Origin: Paraburkholderia aspalathi
Lineage (GTDB): Bacteria; Pseudomonadota; Gammaproteobacteria; Burkholderiales; Burkholderiaceae
Assembly: GCF_900116445.1 (NCBI RefSeq)
Contig: NZ_FPBH01000001.1
Location: forward strand, 124,001-188,000
Reading direction: 5' to 3'
Length of the DNA: 64,000 nucleotides
How positions within the stretch are numbered: the first letter of the stretch is position 1; the number at the start of each line of letters is the position of its first letter. Positions 57,388-64,000 of this stretch are shown one piece after another. Position numbers and translations under genes: made by a program. The notes under the pieces are model-generated. The model made no database searches. It was not told the DNA's origin and saw only the letters and a list, made by a program, of their open reading frames with translations.

Positions 57388-59103
57388 TCAGTTCAGCTGA
57401 TACGAGAATGTTGCGTTGATGCGTGGGCTGCGCGACGCGCTCTCCACCGGCGCATCGCCGATCGGTTTGGCCACCGACAAATCCAGGCTGTAATACTTCG
57501 CGTCCGAGATCCGGAAGCCGAACGCAATCGATGAAAGCTTCGACGGCGAGGGCGTGCCTGCATGCAGATACACGCGCGCCATGTCAAACGAGACGTACGG
57601 TGTGAAGGTGCGCAGATAGGTGAAACCCGGCGTGAACGGCCGGTTGACTTCGAACATTGCGCCCCAGCCCGAATCGCCCGACGCTTCGCCCGGTTCATAA
57701 CCCTGCGCAAAACGTTGCGCACCGAACGAGATCTGTTCCGACGTGGGCAGCGAGACGCCGCTGTACTGACCGGTCAACGAAACCGCGGTGCCGATCTTCA
57801 GTGGCCACTCGTTAGTTTGCGAAAAGCTTGCACCGGTCCGCACGAAGTTGATCGACGCCGGATTCGTGACCGGCGAGCCGGGAACGTTCGAGTCGCCGGA
57901 TTTCGACGCACCAAGGATATCGAAAGCCTTCGCCACATTGATACTCGCGCGGCGCACCTGGCCGGTTTCCACGCTGGTGTAGTCGGCCTGCAATTGCAGC
58001 ACCCGCACCTGTGAGCGAAAGCCGATTTGCGCGCCGGTGTCGTGATTGTTGTAGCGATCTTCGTCGTGCGATGCATAGACCGAGGCCGTGCCGATCACGC
58101 TCTGCTTGTTGCTCAACAGGATCGGATACGCCAGCGAGCCGCCGACCTTATCGTTGATGACCGTGCGCTCGATAAAGGAGGGCAGGCCGGGATTGTCGGT
58201 GGGGTTGCCGCGATAGTGCGACGCGTCGATCTTCCCGGTCAGCCCATTGCTGCCGATCGGCACTGTGGCGTGCGCGGCGAGATAGGTGACGTTGTCGCGG
58301 CCCTTCGGCAGCAACGCAGACACGCTCAGCTGTTCGCCGAGCGCGGTCAGGCCGTTTTCGGTGGCCGTCAGCAGGCCTTGCACGCCGGGGTGATTGAAGT
58401 CGATACCTGTGCTGAGGTCGAACGGTTTGCGGTCCACGTTCAACTCGAGCGTGGTGGCGCCATCGGTATTTTGCGGAGGCGCCACGTTGGCCGCGACTTT
58501 CACGCCGGGCAACAGACCTAGCACGTTGATGTAACGCTCAAAGGTGGCGCGCCGCAACGGCCGGTCGGCAACGATGTGGTCGGCGATCGCGCGAATCTTG
58601 TCTTCGACTGCGCCTGGCTTGCCCGTCACCTTGACTGCGGACACGTAGCCTTCGACCACCGTCACGCGCACCACGCCGTCGTCGAACGTCTGCGCGGGAA
58701 TGAACGCGAACGAGAGCGCATAGCCGCGGTCCTGATACAGCTTCGTCACGCCGTTGGCGACCTGAATCAGATCGCCGATGGTGGTGTCTTTGCCGACGAG
58801 CGGCGTGAAGCGTTGCGCGACTTCGTCGAACGGAATGGACTTGACGCCCTCGACCTGAATCTTCGAAGGCGTCAGATGGCGGGCGAGCAGTTCCTGAAGC
58901 TGGGGCGCTTGCGGCGTGACCTGCATGGTCACGTTCGGGCCCTTGTCGGGCGCCTTGATCTGCGGCAGCGAATCGAGAGGATTGCCGCCGACGGTCGGGC
59001 CGGCTGGGCGTGACTGCGCGTGTGCTGCTACTTGCATCCCGCTTGCCGCGATCGCCGCGAGCAGGAGGGTCCATTTACTACTACTACCGTACCCGAGTTT
59101 CAT
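57388..59103 (-). CDS. TpsB/FhaC/ShlB-type outer membrane transporter
   Basis: A 571-residue two-partner-secretion pore. Signal peptide 1-29 (AAHAQ). Then a periplasmic part with TPSKIQVEGVKSIPFDEVAQ and a typical POTRA segment LYQDRGYALSFAFIPAQTFD followed by VRVTVVEGYVSAVKV. From about residue 230 a 16-strand type beta barrel follows, with TpsB-style segments such as SFGAQRFAQGYEPGEASGDS (family R-G-Y/E-G-E loop). GAGGA stands before the ATG. No TpsA gene adjoins it; two repeat lipoproteins precede it on the same strand, which are the likely partners or cargo by position only. Confidence 0.88.
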   Translation of the reverse strand: MKLGYGSSSKWTLLLAAIAASGMQVAAHAQSRPAGPTVGGNPLDSLPQIKAPDKGPNVTMQVTPQAPQLQELLARHLTPSKIQVEGVKSIPFDEVAQRFTPLVGKDTTIGDLIQVANGVTKLYQDRGYALSFAFIPAQTFDDGVVRVTVVEGYVSAVKVTGKPGAVEDKIRAIADHIVADRPLRRATFERYINVLGLLPGVKVAANVAPPQNTDGATTLELNVDRKPFDLSTGIDFNHPGVQGLLTATENGLTALGEQLSVSALLPKGRDNVTYLAAHATVPIGSNGLTGKIDASHYRGNPTDNPGLPSFIERTVINDKVGGSLAYPILLSNKQSVIGTASVYASHDEDRYNNHDTGAQIGFRSQVRVLQLQADYTSVETGQVRRASINVAKAFDILGASKSGDSNVPGSPVTNPASINFVRTGASFSQTNEWPLKIGTAVSLTGQYSGVSLPTSEQISFGAQRFAQGYEPGEASGDSGWGAMFEVNRPFTPGFTYLRTFTPYVSFDMARVYLHAGTPSPSKLSSIAFGFRISDAKYYSLDLSVAKPIGDAPVESASRSPRINATFSYQLN

Positions 59104-59214
59104 CGGATTTTCCTCGTATGCCGTTCTTGTCTTGCGGACGCGCCGCCTGGCCGGGCTGGTCGCGATCGCTTATGTGTGGCTCGACGCATACTGCCATGCT
59201 TGCATGTATTACGT

Positions 59215-59265
59215 CACGTGCTCCGTGGGGCTTGAGCATTGGCTGCACAAAGCGCGGAGCACGTG
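59215..59265. repeat. 11-bp inverted repeat between lipoprotein and TpsB genes
   Basis: Perfect arms CACGTGCTCCG and CGGAGCACGTG separated by 29 bases. There is no T-run; it might shape the intercistronic mRNA. Confidence 0.6.
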
Positions 59266-59352
59266 ATGACGCGGACTGCTTATGCGCTTTGCATAACGGG
59301 GCGTCCAACGGAACGCCTTGTATGCGCGGCATCAACGAGCGACTTATGCGGA

Positions 59353-60738
59353 CTACTTATGGCTCACCGGCACCAGGCCGCCGAGCAGTGTCGTCAAGCC
59401 GCCCGTTGCACTGCCCGAGCCGCTCGTCGAACCTGCCGCCGAGCTGAGTGTTCCGGTCAATTGGCCGACGAGGGCGGTCACCGGCGCGAGCGGATTGCTG
59501 CCGTTGCTACCCGAGGCGCTGCTGGTGACACCGGAGAGCGCGCCAGTCAGCGTCGACAACGGATTCGATCCACTACCTGAGCCACCCAGCACCGACGTCA
59601 GCGAACTCAGCGGCGAGCCGCCCGAAGTCAGCGAGCTCAAGGGCGTGCCATTCAATGCCGAGGTCAGGCCGGCCAGCGGCGTGCCGCCGAGCAGCGTCGA
59701 CACCGAGCCGAGCGGGTTGTTGCCGAGCCCGAGACTCGCGAGCGTGTTTTGCAGCGGGCCGAACGGGCTGCCGTTGGCAGGCGGCCCATTGACGACCGCC
59801 ACATTGGTGCTGCCGACGAGGCTCGTAATCAAGCCGGGAATCGGATTCGCGCCATTCGGGCCGTTCGGATTGACGAGGCCGCCGGCGTTCGTCACCGTGT
59901 TGCCGAGCGAGCCGACCAGGTTGCCGAGGTCTGCGCCGAGCGGGTTGTTGGTTGCCGCGCCGACTTGCGTGCTGGTCGATTTCAACGTGCCGCCGATTTG
60001 CGCGAGCAGGCCGCCTACCGGCGCGCCGAGGCCGGTCTGCGTGCCGACCGTCTGCGTCACGAGTCCGACGGTCTGCACGATCGGTGTGATCGCGGTGCTG
60101 ATCGGCTGGGTGACCTGCTGCACCGGCACGGAGGCCAGCGAATTGCCGAGCGTCACGCCACCGGCGTTCAGTGCGCCAGCGGTGGTGGAGAGAACCGTTG
60201 CCAGCGGCGTGGTGAGCGGCGACAGCGGCGCGAGATTGCCGGTGCCGAGGCCGCCGACCGCGGTGCTCAGACCTTGCACGACGCCGCTTGTCGAACTGAC
60301 CACCGAGCCGAGTCCGGCGACCGTGGTGCCGACCGGATTGGAGGTCGTGCCGATTTGTCCGACGCCGCCGCTCACTGCGTCAGCGAGTGAATTCAGTGTG
60401 CTGCTCGTGCTCGACACCGCGTTCCCGAGACCTTGCGTGACCTGCGGGCTGAGGCCCGGGATGGTCTGCGAGGCGATCGTGTTGCCGAGGTCTTTGGTCG
60501 TCTGCGCGGCGGCGGTGGCGACGCCGGTGGTGCCCGACGACGTGCTGGTGGTCGGGCCGCCGCTGGTCGAACCCCCGCCGCTAGTGCCGCCGCCGGAGGA
60601 TGCGCTCGGCGGCGCAGTGACGCCATTGCCGCCACACGCGGCGAGCAAGCCTGCGACTGCAACGGCGATCAGCGGTGCGCGCAACGACGACACTGTCGCG
60701 CACGCCGCATGGAGAGTAAAAAAACGTTGGCTGGACAT
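59353..60738 (-). CDS. Gly/Leu/Thr-rich repeat lipoprotein, copy 2
   Basis: A 461-residue lipoprotein: signal with core APLIAVAVAGLLAAC (acylated Cys35). A Ser/Gly/Thr-rich spacer leads to a body made of short degenerate repeats of the form LGN-V-LG-G and NPL-LT-LG, with PVQQVTQPISTAITPI and TQTGLGAPVGGLLAQIGGTL. The same blocks occur in the protein encoded at 60906-62489, so the two are paralogues. Such proteins are sometimes labelled collagen-like, but the strict G-x-y periodicity of collagen is not seen. GAGGAG lies before the ATG. It is 249 bp upstream of the TpsB gene. Confidence 0.75.
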   Translation of the reverse strand: MSSQRFFTLHAACATVSSLRAPLIAVAVAGLLAACGGNGVTAPPSASSGGGTSGGGSTSGGPTTSTSSGTTGVATAAAQTTKDLGNTIASQTIPGLSPQVTQGLGNAVSSTSSTLNSLADAVSGGVGQIGTTSNPVGTTVAGLGSVVSSTSGVVQGLSTAVGGLGTGNLAPLSPLTTPLATVLSTTAGALNAGGVTLGNSLASVPVQQVTQPISTAITPIVQTVGLVTQTVGTQTGLGAPVGGLLAQIGGTLKSTSTQVGAATNNPLGADLGNLVGSLGNTVTNAGGLVNPNGPNGANPIPGLITSLVGSTNVAVVNGPPANGSPFGPLQNTLASLGLGNNPLGSVSTLLGGTPLAGLTSALNGTPLSSLTSGGSPLSSLTSVLGGSGSGSNPLSTLTGALSGVTSSASGSNGSNPLAPVTALVGQLTGTLSSAAGSTSGSGSATGGLTTLLGGLVPVSHK

Positions 60739-60905
60739 AGGTGCTCCTCAGTGTCTTCTAGGTGTCGTATGCGTGGTTTGCGTGCGCCTGTGCAACGGGT
60801 GTCTGAGCGGCGCGGCTCAATTCATCCAGGTTCCGGCAGAGCCGGGGCACGGCTGTCGGGCCGCACTCCGGGTGCCGGTCACTGCGCTTCTTTCGATAGC
60901 ATTAC

Positions 60906-62489
60906 TTACTTCTTCGTCAGGCCACCAAGCAGGCCACCGACGAGCGACGTCACCGGAGCGAGCGGGTTGCTGCCCGATCCCTTGCCGCTGGTGCTCGACA
61001 GCGAGAGGCCAGGGCTCGATGTGGTGGTCGTCGTGGTGGAAGGCGTAGCGGCCGCCGTTGTCGTGACGCCGCCGAGCGCGCCGGTGACGCTCGCCAGCAG
61101 GCCGGTAACCGGAGCGAGCGGGCTGCTGCTGCCGCCGGTCGCGCTGCTCAGACCGTTCGTTACGCTCGAGAGCAGACCCGTGACGGGTGCCAACGGGCTG
61201 CTGCCGCTAGATGCGCCGCCCAGACCGCCCGTTACGCTGCTGAGCGCACCGGTGAGCGGAGCGAGCGGGCCACTGCTGGTGCCACCGGTCAAGCCGCCGA
61301 GCACGCTGGTGAGCGGAGCAAGCGGGCCACTGCTGGTGCCACCGGTCAAGCCGCCGAGCACGCTGGTGAGCGGAGCAAGCGGGCCGCTGCTGGTGCCGCC
61401 GGTCAAGCCGCCGAGCACGCTGGTGAGCGGAGCGAGCGGGCCGCTGCTGGTGCCTCCCGTCAGGCCGCCGAGTACGCTGGTGAGCGGAGCGAGCGGGTTA
61501 CCGCCCGTGCTGCCGGTGAGCAGGCCACCCACCGATGCGACCGTGGTGCCCGTGTCCGTCACCGTGTGACCCAGAGCAGCCGTGATCGGATTGCCGCCTG
61601 TCGCGCTGATCAACGTGCCGGCCTTACCGAGGCCGCCGCCGAGCGTGCCGAGCAGGCCGTTCAGCGGTGCGCCGAGGCCGGTCGTGTTGCCGATCGTCTG
61701 CGTGGTCGCCGCGACCATCGACGTGATCGGCGTGATCGCGGTGCTGAGCGTTTGCGTGATTTGCTGGACCGGACCCGTCGAGAGCGCGGTGGTGAGCGTG
61801 CTGCCGCCGTTGGTGACTGCGTTGCCAAGCGTATTGACGACGCCGCCGAGCGGCGTGGTGATGGCTGCCAGCGGCGCGAGCGGACCGCTGCCGAGGCTCG
61901 TCACGAGGCTGCCTGCTTCCGTCACTGCGCCGCCGACATGACCGACCACGCCACCGAGGCTCGAGACCGTCGTGCCGACCGCGTCGCCGCCGGTGCCGAG
62001 CTGGCCGAGCCCTTGCGATACGCCGGTGCCGAGCGTGGAGACCGCCGAGCCGACTTGTTGGACGATGCCGCCGGCGGCCTGGGTGGTTTGCGCGCTGACG
62101 CCGGGCAGGCTTTGCGAACCGATCACGCTACCGATGCTCGAGACCGTCTGGCCGAGATCGTTGACCACGCCGCCGCCGTTGCCGACGACCGTGCCGAGCG
62201 CGTTCGCCACCGGCGTCGTGCCGGTTCCCGTTCCTGTTCCGGTGCCCGTACCAGAGCCGCTTCCCGAGCCGTTGCTGCTGGTGTTGGTACCCGAACCGCC
62301 TGAGCCCATCGAACCGCTGCCGCTGCCCGTGGTGGTGGAAAGTGCGCCGCCGGAGGAGCCGCTACCGCTGCCGCCGGTGCCGGCACTTAGGGTTCCGGAG
62401 CCTCCGCAAGCGCCGAGAGAAAGCATTGCTGCCACGCTGGTGGCAATCAGGGTTGTTCGAAGTGTGGTGTTGGCCGTTTGAATGTTCAT
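60906..62489 (-). CDS. Gly/Leu/Thr-rich repeat lipoprotein, copy 1
   Basis: A 527-residue lipoprotein with signal ending LSLGAC (Cys28) and a Gly/Ser/Thr low-complexity spacer (about 30-110). A body with PVQQITQTLSTAITPI and TTGLGAPLNGLLGTLGGGL matches the neighbour. Its C-terminal third has four near-exact copies of a 19-residue unit (APLTSVLGGLTGGTSSGPL) and further degenerate ones. The ATG at 62489 follows GAGGG and puts the signal first; the frame is open up to 62588. A sigma-54 promoter lies 50 bp upstream. An exported, surface or periplasmic structural role is likely. Confidence 0.75.
   Translation of the reverse strand: MNIQTANTTLRTTLIATSVAAMLSLGACGGSGTLSAGTGGSGSGSSGGALSTTTGSGSGSMGSGGSGTNTSSNGSGSGSGTGTGTGTGTGTTPVANALGTVVGNGGGVVNDLGQTVSSIGSVIGSQSLPGVSAQTTQAAGGIVQQVGSAVSTLGTGVSQGLGQLGTGGDAVGTTVSSLGGVVGHVGGAVTEAGSLVTSLGSGPLAPLAAITTPLGGVVNTLGNAVTNGGSTLTTALSTGPVQQITQTLSTAITPITSMVAATTQTIGNTTGLGAPLNGLLGTLGGGLGKAGTLISATGGNPITAALGHTVTDTGTTVASVGGLLTGSTGGNPLAPLTSVLGGLTGGTSSGPLAPLTSVLGGLTGGTSSGPLAPLTSVLGGLTGGTSSGPLAPLTSVLGGLTGGTSSGPLAPLTGALSSVTGGLGGASSGSSPLAPVTGLLSSVTNGLSSATGGSSSPLAPVTGLLASVTGALGGVTTTAAATPSTTTTTTSSPGLSLSSTSGKGSGSNPLAPVTSLVGGLLGGLTKK
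61257..61484. repeat. 57-bp tandem repeat, four copies
   Basis: Four head-to-tail units of exactly 57 bases (61257, 61314, 61371, 61428), differing at a few mostly synonymous positions, coding for a 19-residue repeat in the lipoprotein. Confidence 0.9.
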
Positions 62490-62538
62490 GTCGCCCTCGC
62501 ATCGCATGTGTTTTTGGGTGTTGCTGCGTGCCTTCCTC

Positions 62539-62554
62539 TGCATGAGCCGTGCCA
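62539..62554 (-). promoter_or_regulatory. Sigma-54 promoter of the lipoprotein-TpsB cluster
   Basis: On the minus strand TGGCACGGCTCATGCA, one mismatch from the consensus TGGCACG-N4-TTGCW, with GG and GC separated by the required 10 bases. Transcription should begin near 62528, about 40 bp before the ATG. Confidence 0.65.
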
Positions 62555-62596
62555 TTTCGACTGAATAATGCAGAAGATTTTTTTGCAATGGGGCTT

Positions 62597-62619
62597 AAAG
62601 CCATATGTGATATGGCTTT
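62597..62619. promoter_or_regulatory. Perfect palindrome, candidate enhancer site
   Basis: AAAGCCATAT-gtg-ATATGGCTTT. Its centre is about 80 bp upstream of the predicted sigma-54 transcription start, where activator binding sites usually lie. Confidence 0.5.
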
Positions 62620-62908
62620 GCGATGAATTGATGGAGTGTCTGCTAACCCAGATATAGCGCGAGAAAATGAATTCGCTAAACGTTTGCGATGGCTGCGTAA
62701 CGTAACGAGGCGCGCGCGCCGTTACGAAACACGGCGTAACGCAGGCGCAGCGGGAGGTCCCCGGACGCTTGAAACGTTCTGTTCAAACAAATAATTAGTG
62801 CAGCGAATCTAACTCATGGTTATTCCTATGTGCTGCAACGCACGAACAGCCGTTAACCTGAGTACGACGCTAAAACGCATATGGTGTCGCGCTAAGGGCA
62901 GCGGACAA

Positions 62909-62937
62909 TTGCTTAAATATGATTGTTCGGCTATAAA
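62909..62937 (+). promoter_or_regulatory. Sigma-70 promoter of the flp pilus locus
   Basis: TTGCTT-N17-TATAAA, with a start near 62944, giving an untranslated leader of about 200 bases. Confidence 0.6.
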
Positions 62938-63147
62938 ACCCGAAAGCATCACGGATTGACGAGGGAGGTGCGTAATCGAACAGACAGCTCATAGACATCT
63001 GTTTTATTGAAGCCGGCTGCAAGGCGGTGCTTCCGCAGCGCAACACGCAGGACCAGGAATGAGAGACCAATGGTCCGCAGCGCTGAAGACTCCGCCATCC
63101 GAAGCAGCACGTAAACAAACGAAATAAATGAAAGTCCGAGGGTAAAA

Positions 63148-63327
63148 ATGAAAAAGTTCACACAACGCTTCCTGAGAGATAACAAGGGCGTGACGGCCAT
63201 CGAGTATGGTTTGATCGCGGGGTTAGTTGTACTCGTCATTGCGACCGCCGTTACTTCGCTCGGTACTCACATTTCGACAGTGCTGCAGGACGTCGCGAAC
63301 CTGATCGTGGCTCCTGCAGCATCGTAG
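63148..63327 (+). CDS. flp: Flp-type pilin
   Basis: A 59-residue prepilin. The short basic leader ends in Gly14, and the mature protein begins VTAIEYGLIAGLVVLVIA, with the Glu at +5 and Tyr at +6 that define Flp pilins; the hydrophobic helix and a short polar tail follow. GAGGGT lies upstream of the ATG. A CpaA-type prepilin peptidase gene follows, so this is the start of a Flp/Tad pilus locus for adhesion and biofilm. Confidence 0.93.
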   Translation: MKKFTQRFLRDNKGVTAIEYGLIAGLVVLVIATAVTSLGTHISTVLQDVANLIVAPAAS

Positions 63328-63417
63328 AGGGCAGCCTGTAAACGTCCCGCGAAGCGGCAGGCATTTTCACGTCTGTTTGTTTCGCAGGCGTTTTTTAGCG
63401 CATCGCCAAATTGGCTA

Positions 63418-63442
63418 ATGCGAATTGCATTGCAATTCGCAT
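63418..63442. repeat. 25-bp near-perfect palindrome before the prepilin peptidase gene
   Basis: ATGCGAATTGC-att-GCAATTCGCAT, between flp and the peptidase gene. It could form a hairpin in the mRNA lowering downstream expression relative to flp, or be an operator. Confidence 0.65.
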
Positions 63443-63469
63443 GGCGTTGCTTCGCCTGTCGAGTGCGAA

Positions 63470-63970
63470 ATGAATGTCTCTGTCGGTATTTTGTTATTTA
63501 TCGCCTGGGCTGCGGTGGTCGCTATCAGCGATTGCCGCAGTCGGCGTATTTCCAATTCAGTTGTCGTTGCCGGTCTGGCGGCGGCATTCGCCTGCGCGTT
63601 TCTTCAGTGCGGGCCTTTCGGTATTTTATTGACCCAGGCAGCTATTGGAGCACTGGTCGGCTTCGCCGCGTTGTTGCCGTTTTTCGCGCTCGGCGTCATG
63701 GGTGCTGCGGACGTCAAGGTATTTGCGGTACTCGGCGCGTGGTGCGGAATGCATGCGCTGCTCGGCCTCTGGATGGCGGCTAGTCTTGCCGCGGGCGTGC
63801 ATGCACTCTGGCTGTTGATTGCGACTCGTACACGGCTTGCCAGTTTGGTCCGTCATCACGGGCCGACTTTCGAGCTCGCCGGCAAGGCCTCGACGCCATA
63901 CGCCGCCTGTCTCACGGTATCTGCCGGTGCGTGGCTCGTGTTGCAAGGACTCGGCGGGGGGCTGCGGTGA
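63470..63970 (+). CDS. cpaA: CpaA/TadV-type prepilin peptidase
   Basis: A 166-residue polytopic aspartic protease of the type IV prepilin peptidase family, expected to cleave the Flp prepilin. First catalytic Asp21 is in AISDCRSRRISN; the second, Asp81, is in MGAADVKVFAVLG, where the usual GxGD has Ala in place of the second Gly. Five or six membrane helices are evident. The start at 63470 gives the family N-terminus; the frame is open up to 63425. The stop overlaps the next gene's GTG. Confidence 0.88.
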   Translation: MNVSVGILLFIAWAAVVAISDCRSRRISNSVVVAGLAAAFACAFLQCGPFGILLTQAAIGALVGFAALLPFFALGVMGAADVKVFAVLGAWCGMHALLGLWMAASLAAGVHALWLLIATRTRLASLVRHHGPTFELAGKASTPYAACLTVSAGAWLVLQGLGGGLR

Positions 63971-64000
63971 AGCTAGTAGCGACCCAGCGCGCGGCTCGGC
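63967..64000 (+). CDS. Start of a further pilus-locus gene (3' truncated)
   Basis: A GTG overlapping the cpaA stop (GTGA) opens a frame MKLVATQRAAR that runs off the window. The overlap and the Tad locus context suggest a pilus assembly protein such as a TadE-like or CpaB-like subunit, but eleven codons cannot decide. Confidence 0.4.
   Translation, partial: MKLVATQRAAR

Larger units (their letters stand above)
62490..63147. other. Divergent control region between the lipoprotein and flp genes
   Basis: No gene of normal size. It holds the lipoprotein sigma-54 promoter (62539-62554, minus strand), a 23-bp palindrome (62597-62619), an imperfect dyad with GTAACG ends (62702-62725), the flp promoter (62909-62937, plus strand) and a leader of ~200 bases before flp with a possible 22-codon frame (63060-63128). 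Confidence 0.6.

Noticed and set aside
59318..61048. 576-codon plus-strand frame rich in Pro, Val and Thr
   Set aside because: Complement of the repeat lipoprotein gene; the lipobox, ribosome binding site and paralogue all support the minus strand.
61257..61484. CRISPR array
   Set aside because: The 57-bp units are directly adjacent without spacers and are in frame within a protein gene.
62870..63118. 82-codon minus-strand frame in the flp leader
   Set aside because: It overlies the flp promoter and leader, and shows no signal or ribosome binding site.

Overview
The window is GC-rich chromosomal DNA from a betaproteobacterium of the Burkholderia/Paraburkholderia type. This rests on gene content and order: rimP-nusA-infB-rbfA-truB followed by a convergent emrB-emrA-outer membrane factor-marR block, typA, odhA-odhB-lpd-zapE, the adjacent recC-recB-recD genes, and proteins in the style of that group. 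The genus is an inference and no species is claimed. Most of the window is ordinary housekeeping chromosome. The less ordinary material is at 26-28 kb, around 56 kb and above all at 57-64 kb.

Bases 1-8.6 kb hold a truncated histidine kinase, a small membrane protein, a DJ-1/PfpI protein, a small lipoprotein, an Rrf2-type regulator next to an NAD(P)-binding reductase (each preceded by the same 19-bp operator), a large MscS-type channel, and a cysteine dioxygenase-like gene divergent from an Lrp/AsnC regulator. A FUSC-family membrane protein (8.6-11.1 kb) is divergent from recC-recB-recD (11.3-20.5 kb, 4-bp overlaps), the RecBCD repair nuclease-helicase. From 20.6 to 27.9 kb are small single genes: a VC0807-like membrane protein, arfB ribosome rescue, an EAL-domain protein, an ABM monooxygenase, small exported proteins, a YdcF/DUF218 protein and a stand-alone IS5-type N-terminal domain protein.

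From 28.3 to 41.2 kb come a LysR regulator with an aminotransferase, scpB with rluB, and the rimP-nusA-infB-rbfA-truB translation and transcription block, which has its own promoter and a terminator-like leader hairpin. A bidirectional terminator separates it from a tripartite drug-efflux operon on the minus strand (marR, outer membrane factor, emrA, emrB; 41.3-46.3 kb). typA, the 2-oxoglutarate dehydrogenase operon (odhA, odhB, lpd), zapE and a second stand-alone IS5-type domain protein follow up to 56.5 kb.

The last 7.5 kb looks like surface biology. On the minus strand lie two paralogous Gly/Leu/Thr-rich repeat lipoproteins followed by a TpsB/FhaC-type outer membrane transporter and a DUF2147 protein. 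No TpsA exoprotein is present in the window. The first lipoprotein has a near-consensus sigma-54 promoter (62539-62554) with a perfect 23-bp palindrome about 80 bp upstream of the predicted start of transcription, the usual place for an enhancer. Divergent from it starts a Flp/Tad pilus locus: a 59-residue Flp pilin, a CpaA/TadV prepilin peptidase and the first codons of a third gene. The lipoprotein-TpsB set with its sigma-54 control region is the best candidate for an undescribed system. All functional claims are by motif recognition only; no database search was possible.
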